From Actinomadura luzonensis (GTDB taxonomy: Bacteria; Actinomycetota; Actinomycetes; Streptosporangiales; Streptosporangiaceae): a stretch of DNA of 64,000 bases. This document shows, in pieces, positions 46,625-54,727 of this stretch (the stretch's first letter is position 1; every line of letters begins with the position of its first letter). The position numbers and the translations under genes are program-made. The notes below the pieces were generated by a model. It searched no databases. It was not told where the DNA came from and saw only the letters and a list, made by a program, of their open reading frames with translations. The stretch covers positions 1,116,001-1,180,000 of the forward strand of contig NZ_JAKRKC020000001.1 in the NCBI RefSeq assembly GCF_022664455.2, given 5' to 3'.

Positions 46625-47515
46625 ATGAGCGAACAGCCCTTTACCCTGGAGCCGGGTTCCGGTACCAAACTCCTCACCGCCGAAGGATTCATCGAGCTCC
46701 TCATCGAGTACGCCGACAACAACCTCGACACCATCGCCAAGTTCTGGGCGATGCCCGGCGAGGGGTGGGAGGACTCCTTCCGCACCGGCCTCGCCGCCTA
46801 CATCGAGCGGGCCCACCCGTGGGCCGACCTGGGCGAGCCGGGCAAGCGCCAGGTCTACACCACGACGGGCACCAAGCCCAAGGTCGCCGACTTCGTCCTG
46901 AACGGCACGGTCGCCCGCTACTGGGACGACGAGGTCATCGTCGAGGTGAAGACACAGTCGCTCGGCCGGCTCGCGAACTTCAGAGGCGATTTCCAGAAGG
47001 ATATCGCCAAGCTCGACGAGGTGGACGACAATCATCTTCCTTCGCAGCGTCTCGCCGTCGGCATATTCTTCACGAGAGATTTCTCGACCGCTCAGAAGGA
47101 CGCGGACGAGCCGCTGGAAACCCCCAAGGTGTCGATGAGCTTCACCAAGTGGCTCGAGGATTACGACCACGTCTACCTCTCCGAGGAATACAAGGCGATC
47201 AGGCGTTCGCCGGGGAAGCTGCCGCCGTCGCAGATCCGCAAGGCCGGCGCGATCCGCAGCAACGTGAAGCCCACGGACGTCGTCCGCACCGGGAAGGCCG
47301 AGAAGCTGCTGCCGCAGGACGTCCACGAGCTCGGCATCGTCTACAAGCTGCTGGGGCCGAAGCGGCCGCCGGCCCCGGAGCCGTCCGAGTCCTCCTCGTC
47401 CTCCTCGTCCTCCGAGTCGGAGGCCGAGAGCTCGGACAGCGTCTTCCAGACCAAGCCGACGAAGAAGCGCAAGGCCGAGAACACGGGCGGCAAGGACCCG
47501 AAGAGGTCTAAGTAA
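46625..47515 (+). CDS. Unrecognised protein with PD-(D/E)XK-nuclease-like core and Ser/acidic, basic C-terminal tail
   Basis: I do not recognise a named family. The start ATG 46625 has GGGAGG eight bases upstream. In the N-terminal half, KPKVADFVL (Asp89) is followed 18 residues later by DDEVIVEVKTQS (Glu107, Lys109), with strands around both. This spacing and pattern fit the D...ExK core of PD-(D/E)XK nucleases. LAVGIFFTRDF looks like a further core strand. From about residue 246 the protein becomes disordered: a Pro-rich turn, a Ser/Glu stretch at 254-272, then a Lys/Arg-rich end with KKRK at 280-283. The codon pattern is normal for the genome. A DNA-acting role, including defence, is possible but unproven. 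Confidence 0.6.
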   Translation: MSEQPFTLEPGSGTKLLTAEGFIELLIEYADNNLDTIAKFWAMPGEGWEDSFRTGLAAYIERAHPWADLGEPGKRQVYTTTGTKPKVADFVLNGTVARYWDDEVIVEVKTQSLGRLANFRGDFQKDIAKLDEVDDNHLPSQRLAVGIFFTRDFSTAQKDADEPLETPKVSMSFTKWLEDYDHVYLSEEYKAIRRSPGKLPPSQIRKAGAIRSNVKPTDVVRTGKAEKLLPQDVHELGIVYKLLGPKRPPAPEPSESSSSSSSSESEAESSDSVFQTKPTKKRKAENTGGKDPKRSK

Positions 47516-47558
47516 GCACGCCCCGCCACAGCGTGCTGACCGCCCCGCCCACCCGAAG

Positions 47559-47601
47559 AGAGCCGCCCGCCCACCGCCACCCCGGTGAGGCAGGCGGCTC
47601 T
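47559..47601. terminator. Bidirectional terminator between the PD-(D/E)XK-like gene and ispE
   Basis: AGAGCCGCCCGCC (47559-47571) and GGCAGGCGGCTCT (47589-47601) form 12 paired bases with one mismatch and a 17-base loop, between two convergent genes. Confidence 0.65.
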
Positions 47602-47703
47602 TCCGCATCCACCCGCCCCTCACGCGCGAAAGACGGGGAACGAACCCCAGAACTGCAGGAGCCGCCCGGCGAACCCCGCCTCACCCCCCGACGGCGATCA
47701 CCA

Positions 47704-48606
47704 TCAGGCCAGAGTGGCACCCTGCACCGGACCATGAGCCGGAACGGCGGTGTGGGCGGCGCCCGTAGCGGTAAGACTGCCCGCCAGATCCCGGGCATGC
47801 AGGGCATCGATGGCGAGGAAGGCGCAGGTGGGCCCGGAACCTGACACGATGGCGCCCAGCGCGCCGTGCTGGCGTCCCGCCTCCAGCGTCGGGCCGAGCT
47901 CCGGCCGCAGGTTGAGCGCGGCGCGCTGGAGGTCGTTGCTGAGGTGCGAGCCGAGGGCGTAGGCGTCCCCGGTGCCCAGCGCCTCCAGCAGGGAGTCGTT
48001 CAGCTGCGGCCAGGGCACTTCGGCCGCCTCGGCGGCACGCAGCCGGTCGCACTCGGCGTACACGCTGGCCGTGGACAGACCGCCTCGGGCCAGCGCGAAC
48101 ACCCAGTGGAACGTGCCGCCCGTGGGCAGCTCGCTCAGCTGCTCACCGCGCCCGGTGCCGACGGCGGTGCCGCCGAGCAGGGAGAACGGGACGTCGCTGC
48201 CGAGATCTCCGGCGATCTCCATCAGGTCGTCGAACGGCAGGCCGAGGCCCCACAGCTCGTTGCACGCCACCAGCGCGCCGGCGGCGTCGGCGCTGCCGCC
48301 CGCCATGCCGCCCGCCACCGGGATGTCCTTGTTGATGATCAGCTCAGCGCCGTACGTCCGGCCCGCGTGCTTGGCCAGGGCCCGGGCGGCGCGGATGGCG
48401 AGGTTGCTGTCGTCGACCGGCACCTGGTCGGACCACTTGCCGTTGACCGTGACCGTGATGGACTCGGACTCCCTGGCCACCACCTCATCGAAGATCGACA
48501 CGGCGTGGAAGACGTTGACCAGGTCGTGGTAGCCATCTTCCCGGAGCGGGCCGACAGAAAGCTGCACGTTGACCTTCGCGGGCACACGTACGGTCACCGA
48601 ACTCAT
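47704..48606 (-). CDS. ispE: 4-diphosphocytidyl-2-C-methyl-D-erythritol kinase
   Basis: The 300-residue GHMP kinase acts in the non-mevalonate isoprenoid pathway. It shows the substrate loop VRVPAKVNVQLSVGPLREDG, the YHDLVNVFHAV segment, the ATP loop PVAGGMAGGSADAAGALVA and the C-terminal GAIVSGSGPTCAFLA. ATG 48606 is used because family proteins begin with SVTVRVPAK; further upstream residues are not conserved. In other actinobacteria ispE directly follows rsmA; here four genes or remnants lie between. Confidence 0.95.
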   Translation of the reverse strand: MSSVTVRVPAKVNVQLSVGPLREDGYHDLVNVFHAVSIFDEVVARESESITVTVNGKWSDQVPVDDSNLAIRAARALAKHAGRTYGAELIINKDIPVAGGMAGGSADAAGALVACNELWGLGLPFDDLMEIAGDLGSDVPFSLLGGTAVGTGRGEQLSELPTGGTFHWVFALARGGLSTASVYAECDRLRAAEAAEVPWPQLNDSLLEALGTGDAYALGSHLSNDLQRAALNLRPELGPTLEAGRQHGALGAIVSGSGPTCAFLAIDALHARDLAGSLTATGAAHTAVPAHGPVQGATLA

Positions 48607-48823
48607 CGATCTTCTGCCACTCTCATCACTTGCCGGGGTCAAGGACACTCGATGTTATCGGTGCCCGCAGCCCTGACATGCGGTTCTCGAAAGATGACCC
48701 TCGGAACGACCGAATCCCCGACACGTAGAGTCAGGTTGATGGTCATTTACCCACGTACGACCCCGTTACGTCGAGTAATAGCGAACGTGGCCCACCGTGA
48801 GGGCGAAGAGAGGGTTTGTGACG

Positions 48824-50149
48824 ATGTTGCGCAAGGTGGCGATCGTTGAGGTTCCGCAGTGGCGAGGCTCCGGGTCGCGTACGGCGGAACGCCTGCGCGA
48901 AGGAGCCCGCGTCGTGGCCGACCTGGCCGAAGACGCGGCGAGAGAGACCGGGACGAGAGCCGAGGCCGGAGCCGGCGCCGCGGCCCGGGGTGAGCATGCC
49001 CGGGGTGAGCATGGCGGTGTGGTGAGGGTCGCGGTGACGGTGAATGACGACGACCTCGTGGCCACGGCAGCCGAGGTACGGGATGCGCTGGAGGGGGTTG
49101 CCCGGGACGCGCTGGTTGTCGCCGTAGGCGGTGACTGCGGGGTCGAGCTTGAGCCCATAGCAGCGGCGCGACGCCGGTACGGGGATCGGCTGGTGGTGGT
49201 GTGGTTCGACGCCCACGGAGACCTGAACACTCCGCAGTCGTCGCCGTCGGGGGCTTACCACGGGATGGTGTTGCGGGCGCTCACGGGCGAAGGGCCCGAA
49301 GGGCTGGTCGCCGAAGCGCCGTTGCAGCCAGGGCGGATCGTGCTGGCCGGAGTGCGGGATCTCGACCCGGCGGAGGCGGCCTTCGTCGAGAGCGCCGGGG
49401 TTCGTTGGGTGAAGGTGGCGGAGACCGGGACGGAGGACGCCCTGCTCCAGGCGATCACAGCCGCCACCAGCACCGGCACGGTCTACCCTCACACGGGCTG
49501 TGCGCAGCCGGGTCACACGAGCGGCGTGAACACAGGCGGCACGGACGGCACAGACGCGGGCGACACGGACACAGGCGGCACCGGCACGGGCGGCATGCAC
49601 GCGGGCGGCACCGACACAGGCGGTATCGATACGGGCGGCGTGGATGCCAGCGGCGCGAAGGACGGTGGCATGGACGGGCCGAAGGTCGGTGGTGCAGGTG
49701 GCGGGAATGCTTACGCCGCAAGCGCGGGAATAGGGACCAGCGCGAGCGCGGGCAACGGGACCAGCGCGGGGATGGGGACGGGCGCGGGCGCGGGGATAGG
49801 GACCAACGCGGGCGCAGGGATAGGGATCGGCGTGGGCGCGGAAGGAGGGCGCGGGGGTGCTGCGGCCGACACGGGACCGGTCGTCTATGTGCATGTTGAT
49901 CTCGATGTGCTCGATCCGGAGATCTTCGGGAGCGTGGGGTGCCCGTCGCCGGGAGGCATTCATCCTGAGCGGCTGCTTTCCCTGGTGAGGGCCGTTGCAG
50001 GGCGGTTCGAGGTGGCGGGGCTCGGGCTCATGGAGTACGAGGCCATGGGTGGCCGGGACGGGGATCGGGACCGGGAGTTGCTGGCGGAGCTGGTCAGTGG
50101 ATTGGTGCGGGCGGCCGCGGGTCAGCCTGGGCGGACGGTGCCGCGGTAG
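48824..50149 (+). CDS. Arginase/agmatinase-fold protein split by a Gly/Thr-rich repeat insertion
   Basis: The 441-residue protein has the ureohydrolase core in two parts. ALVVAVGGDCGVELEPI is followed by VVVWFDAHGDLNTPQSSPSG, whose D-x-H-x-D residues bind manganese; much later comes VYVHVDLDVLDPEIF, the second metal motif. The usual GGDHS histidine ligand is Cys here, seen also in distant arginase-like proteins, so activity on arginine is uncertain. Between the two metal motifs lies an extra stretch of about 137 residues (49463-49873) of Gly, Thr, Asp and Ala repeats. Without it the protein would be about 304 residues, the normal family size. ATG 48824 is preferred; GTG 48818 is possible. The 217 bp upstream hold no gene. 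Confidence 0.82.
   Translation: MLRKVAIVEVPQWRGSGSRTAERLREGARVVADLAEDAARETGTRAEAGAGAAARGEHARGEHGGVVRVAVTVNDDDLVATAAEVRDALEGVARDALVVAVGGDCGVELEPIAAARRRYGDRLVVVWFDAHGDLNTPQSSPSGAYHGMVLRALTGEGPEGLVAEAPLQPGRIVLAGVRDLDPAEAAFVESAGVRWVKVAETGTEDALLQAITAATSTGTVYPHTGCAQPGHTSGVNTGGTDGTDAGDTDTGGTGTGGMHAGGTDTGGIDTGGVDASGAKDGGMDGPKVGGAGGGNAYAASAGIGTSASAGNGTSAGMGTGAGAGIGTNAGAGIGIGVGAEGGRGGAAADTGPVVYVHVDLDVLDPEIFGSVGCPSPGGIHPERLLSLVRAVAGRFEVAGLGLMEYEAMGGRDGDRDRELLAELVSGLVRAAAGQPGRTVPR
49500..49870 (+). repeat. Degenerate short tandem repeats within the arginase-like gene
   Basis: The stretch is built of short in-frame units, first variants of acgggcggc with gacac (TGG, DTGG, GGTD) and then ggcgcgggc/accagcgcg variants (GAGAGIGT). 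The repeats diverge gradually from unit to unit, consistent with slippage growth inside a coding region. Confidence 0.8.
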
Positions 50150-50745
50150 ACGGTGCGGTAGTACGGGGATCTCAGGAAGTTGGTTCTTCGTACGACGTCG
50201 CCTGTCTTGGGTGCGTGGATCATCAGGCTGCCGCCAAGGTAGAGGGCCACGTGGGTGGGGGTGCCTCTGCCGCCGCCGAAGAAGAGCAGGTCGCCTGGGC
50301 GGCGGGCCTTGAGAGTGATCCTGCGGCCCTGGCGGAACTGGGCTCCCGTGTGGTGGCTCAGAGCTATGCCTGCTCTGGACCAGGCGTAGAGGGTCAGGCC
50401 GCTGCAGTCGAAGCCCTCGGTGGTCGAGCCTCTGCCGATGCCGCGTGTCGGGCCCCTTCGTGAGCCGCCGCCCCAGGAGAACCGTACGCCCAGCTGGGTG
50501 AGGGCGGCGGTGGCGGCGATCTCTCCGCGGGTGGGGGTCTTCTTTCTTGCTCTGGGATGCGGGTGCGGGGCGGCTTCAGCGGCAGGGACGGTCGCCGCTC
50601 GGGCTTGGGGGGAGAGGAGGGGTGTGAGGACGGTGAACGTTGCGAGGAGGGCGCAGGTCAAGGCCAGAGGGAGAGGCAGGGGTGGCTGGCGGCGGGCCGA
50701 AGCGGAAGTGCTGCCGTGAGTGGGCATGGTGGTGCGGCGGGACAT
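50122..50745 (-). CDS. Secreted NlpC/P60-family cell wall peptidase
   Basis: The start is ATG 50745, with GGGAGG five bases upstream. A secretion signal follows a basic N-region (LPLALTCALLATFTVLTPLL, then QARA). The catalytic domain holds AATAALTQLGVRFSWGGGSR, the nucleophile motif GFDCSGLTLYAWSRAGIAL, ARRPGDLLFFGGG and the catalytic His in PTHVALYLGGSLMIHAPKTG. It should cut peptide bonds in peptidoglycan stems. It is convergent with the arginase-like gene and overlaps it by 28 bp. An uninterrupted reading frame enters from the pseudogene upstream, but only the region from 50745 is functional. Confidence 0.88.
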   Translation of the reverse strand: MSRRTTMPTHGSTSASARRQPPLPLPLALTCALLATFTVLTPLLSPQARAATVPAAEAAPHPHPRARKKTPTRGEIAATAALTQLGVRFSWGGGSRRGPTRGIGRGSTTEGFDCSGLTLYAWSRAGIALSHHTGAQFRQGRRITLKARRPGDLLFFGGGRGTPTHVALYLGGSLMIHAPKTGDVVRRTNFLRSPYYRTVYRGTVRPG

Positions 50746-51029
50746 TGGGGCCTCCCGGGTCAGTTGACGGGGTGAGGCCAGGGTGCTGCGGGACGGCGGG
50801 CTTCGTGGAGCCGAACTCCGTTCTGGGGATAAGGCGGGCTGTGGGTGGGTGGGGCTGTGGACGACCGGAGACCGGAGTGGCTTCGCGGGTTTGTGCGGTG
50901 GTCGGGCCGCGGATTGGTCGGGAGGGCCAGGTAGACGGAGGGCCGGGCGGCGGGGAGGTCGGGGCGACGGGGAGGAGGGGCGGGGGGTGCTTTGGGTGTG
51001 CGGCAGGGTGGTTGGGGGCTCAGTGATGC

Positions 51030-51585
51030 GGTGGTTGGAGGGGGTGAGGACGTCGGGGGTGTTCAGGCAGGCGATGCCCATGGCGGGCAGTTCGTGGTCC
51101 GCGTCGGCGGTCCAGCCGGAGAGGGCGTCGCGTACGGCGACGGTGCGCAGGTCGCGTTCCGTCGCGTCGACGAGCGTGGCCCGCGGGCAGTTCGGGTAGT
51201 TGCAGCCGGCGACGACCACCGTGCTCACGTCGCGCTCGGCGAGGTGTTCCAGCAGGCGGGTGCGGAAGAAGGCGCTTCAGCGGGGTTTGTACAGGATGTG
51301 CTCGTCGGTGCCGATCTGCTGCGCCTGGCCCGAGAGGAGCAGGTCCGGGTCGAGGTCGACGGCGGGTACGAGGCCGTCGGCGAGCTGGGAGCCCGGCGAG
51401 TACGGGTTGACCTTGCCCCGCGGCGTCCGCCGGCACAGGTCGGCGTTGCTGCCGCCAGGCAGGCGCTCGATGGCCGCGACGGCGTACTCGCTGTGGGCGT
51501 GGGGGACGAAGTGGTGGGTGCGGAAGGAGGCCGTCACCAGTCGCATGCCGTCCCGGCCGTAGCGGTGTTCGACCGTGTTCTGCAT
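51030..51585 (-). pseudogene. Fused and nonsense-interrupted remnant: AraC cupin fragment joined to cysteine hydrolase (isochorismatase family)
   Basis: The first 45 codons (LVTASFRTHHFVPHAHSEYA) are the start of an AraC-type cupin sensor domain with its HxHxxY pattern. At about 51450 the sequence changes without a frameshift to the middle of an isochorismatase-family cysteine hydrolase (GSNADLCRRTPRGK, LDPDLLLSGQAQQIGTDEHI, then YKPR). At 51277-51279 an in-frame TGA stands where the family has Trp. The same frame then goes on with SAFFRTRLLEHL and the active-site VVVAGCNYPNCPRATLVDAT up to DALSG. So a deletion or fusion plus a nonsense mutation destroyed both genes. The 285 bp from here to the NlpC gene (50746-51029) hold nothing else that I can recognise. 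Confidence 0.78.
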
Positions 51586-51612
51586 GGTGTTCCGAGTTTT
51601 CCTGGGCCAGGC

Positions 51613-52455
51613 TCAGGGTTTCAGTTCGGCTATGCGGGCGAAGGCCGTGATGTCGAGTTGTTCGCCGCGGGCCGAGGGGTCGACGTCGGCGGCGCGCAGG
51701 ATGCGTTCCGCTTCGGCGGCGGTGCCGGCCCAGGTGGACAGGGCGGCGCGCAGGGTCTTGCGGCGCTGGGCGAAGGCGGCGTCCACGACGGCGAAGACCT
51801 GCTCGCGGGTGGCCGTGGTGGACGGGGGCTCGCGGCGGGTCAGGGAGACCAGGCCGGAGTCGACGTTCGGGACGGGCCAGAAGACGGTGCGGCCCACCGG
51901 CCCGGCGCGGCGGACGTCCGCGTACCAGGCGGCCTTGACCGACGGCACCCCGTACACCTTGGAGCCGGGCCCGGCGGCGAGCCGGTCGGCGACCTCGGAC
52001 TGCACCATGATCAGGCCCTTGGCCAGGGACGGGAGTGCCTGGAGGAGGTGGAGGACCACGGGGACGGCCACGTTGTACGGCAGGTTCGCGACCAGGGCGG
52101 TCGGCACGTGACCGCCGAGGTCGGCGGGTGCGATCTTCATGGCGTCGGCGTTGACGACAGTGAGGCGGTCGGACAGGCCGCGCTCGGCCACCGTGGCGGG
52201 AAGCTGGGCGGCGAGCACCGGGTCGATCTCGACGGCCACCACGTGCGCGGCCGTCGGCAGCAGGGCCAGGGTGAGCGAGCCGAGCCCCGGGCCGACCTCG
52301 ATGACCACGTCGTCGGCCGAGAGGCCCGCGACGCGGACGATGCGGCGGACGGTGCCCGCGTCGATCACGAAGTTCTGGCCAAGTTTTTTTGTCGGACGAA
52401 GATTTAGCTTGTCCGCCAAAATACGTATTTCTGCAGGGCCCAACAGCCTCATCAT
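51613..52455 (-). CDS. rsmA: 16S rRNA dimethyladenosine transferase
   Basis: The 280-residue enzyme dimethylates two adjacent adenines in the 3' end of 16S rRNA. The N-terminus [19 protein letters not shown], motif [34 protein letters not shown] and the catalytic [17 protein letters not shown] are typical, as is [20 protein letters not shown] 52455 has GGGAG nine bases upstream. The first 30 codons are clearly AT-richer than the rest, including a run of seven A in the Thr-Lys-Lys codons. It is divergent from the kinase gene, with only 64 bp between the two starts. Confidence 0.96.
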   Translation of the reverse strand: MMRLLGPAEIRILADKLNLRPTKKLGQNFVIDAGTVRRIVRVAGLSADDVVIEVGPGLGSLTLALLPTAAHVVAVEIDPVLAAQLPATVAERGLSDRLTVVNADAMKIAPADLGGHVPTALVANLPYNVAVPVVLHLLQALPSLAKGLIMVQSEVADRLAAGPGSKVYGVPSVKAAWYADVRRAGPVGRTVFWPVPNVDSGLVSLTRREPPSTTATREQVFAVVDAAFAQRRKTLRAALSTWAGTAAEAERILRAADVDPSARGEQLDITAFARIAELKP

Positions 52456-52519
52456 CCAACCAGTCTCCCGCATCGAAGAACCTGAGATGGCGGATGGGGA
52501 GACCAAAGGAGAGGATGGC

Positions 52520-54727
52520 GTGGAACAGGAAGGGACGTCCCTCATGGAGCCAACGGGCGCCGCGCCGCTTCGCCCCACGGATCTGCGGGAGATAGGTCCG
52601 TACCGTCTGCTGGGGCGACTCGGCGAGGGCGGTATGGGGACCGTCTTCCTCGCCCGCGCGCCGACGGGCCGATTCGTCGCGCTCAAGGTGGTCAAGGCGG
52701 AGTTCGCCAACCAGGAGGGGTTCGCGGCCAGGTTCCACGCGGAGGTGGAGAACGCGCGCCGGGTGGCGTCGTTCTGCACCGCCCAGGTGCTGGACAACGG
52801 CAACACCGGCGACGGCCGCCCCTACATGGTGACCGAGTACATCGCCGGCACCCCGCTGTCGGAGCAGATCGCGAAGTTCGGATCACTCGAACCGGGGCCG
52901 TTACACGGCGTCGGCCTGGGCGTGGCGGCGGCGCTGGCAGCGATCCACGTCGCCGGGCTGGTGCACCGGGACCTCAAGCCGGCCAACGTCATCCTCTCCC
53001 TGTCCGGGCCGCGCGTGATCGACTTCGGCATCGCCCGGGCCCTGGACAGGGAGACCGGGTTCACGATGTCGGGCGAGCTGCTGGGCAGCCCCGGATGGTG
53101 GGCGCCCGAGCAGGTGCGCGGTGAGATGATCACCCCGGCCGTCGACATCTTCGCCTGGGGCTGCCTCATCGCCTACGCGGGCAACGGGCGGCACCCGTTC
53201 GGGCGCGGCGACCCCATCACCATGGCCCACCGCGTGCTCAACACCCCGCCGGACCTCGGCGCGCTGCCCGCGCCGCTCAACGATCTGGTACGCCTGGCCA
53301 CCTCGATGGACCCGGCGCTGCGGCCCACCGCGCAGGACCTGCTGATCGCGCTGGTCGGCGGGAACACGCCGGCTCCGTCGATCAACCCGCCGACGCTGGT
53401 CGCGACCGAGATGCTCAGCGAGTGGGAGCCGCCGCGCAACGTGGTGGACGAACCCGACATCACGGCCACGTTCACGACGCCGCCGCCGAGTGACACCTTC
53501 GGGAGGAGCGCCCCCAGTGGGCCGCCTCCGGCCGGGTCGTCTCCTGCCGGGTCGTCTCCTGCCGGGTCGTCTCCTGCCGGGTCGTCTCCTGCCGGTTCGC
53601 AGGTGGCGTTCGAGGAGCTGGCGCGGCGGGAGGAGCTGGCGGCCAAGGAGGAGCTGGCCCGATGGCCCGCCGGCGCGTCCGGCGCCGAGGGCGCGGACGG
53701 GGCCGGGCAGGCGCGCGGACGGGCCCGCGGCCTGTTCAAGCGCGGCAAGGACGGGGATCAGGCCGGCTCCCAGGACGCCAAGGACGGTAAGGACGGTAAG
53801 GGGCAGGATCACCTGGAGCCTGGGCCCGTGAGCGGAGGCCAGGAGCGCCGCCAGGACGGCGGGACAGGCCCCCGCAGCGGCGTGAGCCGGCAGCCCGGTA
53901 AGGGCCCGCACCCAGGCACAGGCCCGCACCCAGGCACAGGCCCGCACCCAGGCACAGGTTCCCAGCCCGGCACAGGCCCGCAGGCCGCCGCGAGCCCGAA
54001 CACCGCCACAAGCCCCCAGGCCGGTCTGGACGCGAGGAGCGGTACGCAAGGCGGCCCCTGGGGTGCGGTGCCGGGGCGGGAGCAGTTGCATCGGATGGCG
54101 CACTCCGAGCAGCGCGGCGCCGACACCCAGCCCGGCGACCGCCGGCAGAGCGCCGCCGCCCCCGAGCTCCTGCCCAGCGAGCCCGACACCCTGGGCGGCA
54201 CCCGCACCGCCGGCACCCGCTGGCTGATCGCGGCCGCGGCGGCCGTGCTGGCCATCGTGGTCACGGTGGCGGTGCTGATCGTCACCTCCGGCCGCGACCT
54301 GGTCACCACGTCCGGCGGCGGCGGCCCGTCGCGGACCGCCGCGACCGGCGGGCAGCCGAGCGACGTGGGCCGCAGGTTCCCGCTGGGCGCCGACTTCGAC
54401 GACCCCGTGGCGATCGTCTCGGCCGCGCCCCAGTGCGGGCTGAAGGAGTACGAGGGCAAGGTGGCCACCCAGGGCCAGCTCTGCGTGGTCCGCTGGACCA
54501 TGCTCAACCCCGGCGGCGAGCGCCGGACGCTGATCCAGCCAGTGGTCACGATGGTCGACGACCGCGGCGGCGAGCACGACCCGGCCGCCGTCACCCTGCC
54601 CCCGGCGATCCTGCCGGGCGCGCGGGTGGACAGCGCGTTCGTGTTCGACCTGGCGACGTACCGCAGGCCGGTGAAGCTGACGGCGACGATGCTGGAGAAC
54701 GGCCGGCAGATCGAGGTGGCGTTGTGA
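52520..54727 (+). CDS. Transmembrane Ser/Thr protein kinase (PknB-like)
   Basis: GTG 52520 is used because AAAGGAG lies about eight bases upstream; ATG 52487 lacks a ribosome site. The kinase domain spans about residues 25-290: glycine loop [19 protein letters not shown]-binding Lys56, [13 protein letters not shown] with catalytic Asp151, [23 protein letters not shown] and the C-lobe [19 protein letters not shown] Pro/Ser/Gly-rich juxtamembrane stretch with tandem repeats of GSSPA and GPHPGT leads to one membrane helix ([20 protein letters not shown]). A small extracellular beta domain follows, with two Cys and a DUF4352-like look. The stop overlaps the FG-GAP gene start, suggesting that the two proteins work together. 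Confidence 0.92.
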   Translation: MEQEGTSLMEPTGAAPLRPTDLREIGPYRLLGRLGEGGMGTVFLARAPTGRFVALKVVKAEFANQEGFAARFHAEVENARRVASFCTAQVLDNGNTGDGRPYMVTEYIAGTPLSEQIAKFGSLEPGPLHGVGLGVAAALAAIHVAGLVHRDLKPANVILSLSGPRVIDFGIARALDRETGFTMSGELLGSPGWWAPEQVRGEMITPAVDIFAWGCLIAYAGNGRHPFGRGDPITMAHRVLNTPPDLGALPAPLNDLVRLATSMDPALRPTAQDLLIALVGGNTPAPSINPPTLVATEMLSEWEPPRNVVDEPDITATFTTPPPSDTFGRSAPSGPPPAGSSPAGSSPAGSSPAGSSPAGSQVAFEELARREELAAKEELARWPAGASGAEGADGAGQARGRARGLFKRGKDGDQAGSQDAKDGKDGKGQDHLEPGPVSGGQERRQDGGTGPRSGVSRQPGKGPHPGTGPHPGTGPHPGTGSQPGTGPQAAASPNTATSPQAGLDARSGTQGGPWGAVPGREQLHRMAHSEQRGADTQPGDRRQSAAAPELLPSEPDTLGGTRTAGTRWLIAAAAAVLAIVVTVAVLIVTSGRDLVTTSGGGGPSRTAATGGQPSDVGRRFPLGADFDDPVAIVSAAPQCGLKEYEGKVATQGQLCVVRWTMLNPGGERRTLIQPVVTMVDDRGGEHDPAAVTLPPAILPGARVDSAFVFDLATYRRPVKLTATMLENGRQIEVAL
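53531..53590 (+). repeat. Four 15-bp tandem repeats in the kinase linker
   Basis: The unit gccgggtcgtctcct is repeated four times with no mismatch, plus a partial fifth, encoding AGSSP units between the kinase domain and the membrane helix. Confidence 0.9.
53903..53956 (+). repeat. Three 18-bp tandem repeats in the kinase linker
   Basis: The unit ggcccgcacccaggcaca occurs three times exactly, followed by degenerate copies. It encodes GPHPGT hexapeptides. Confidence 0.9.

Noticed and set aside
46625..47515. Calling the basic-tailed protein a secreted effector aimed at eukaryotic nuclei
   Set aside because: There is no signal peptide, secretion-system gene or other evidence. The KKRK tail may simply bind nucleic acid in the bacterial cell.
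50746..51585. One long fusion protein joining the hydrolase fragment to NlpC/P60
   Set aside because: The frame is open by chance. The NlpC gene has its own strong ribosome site and signal peptide at 50745, and the upstream part lacks a proper hydrolase start.
52380..52400. Programmed frameshift at the A7 run of rsmA
   Set aside because: The zero frame encodes the conserved Lys-Lys and the complete enzyme, and no useful product arises in another frame.
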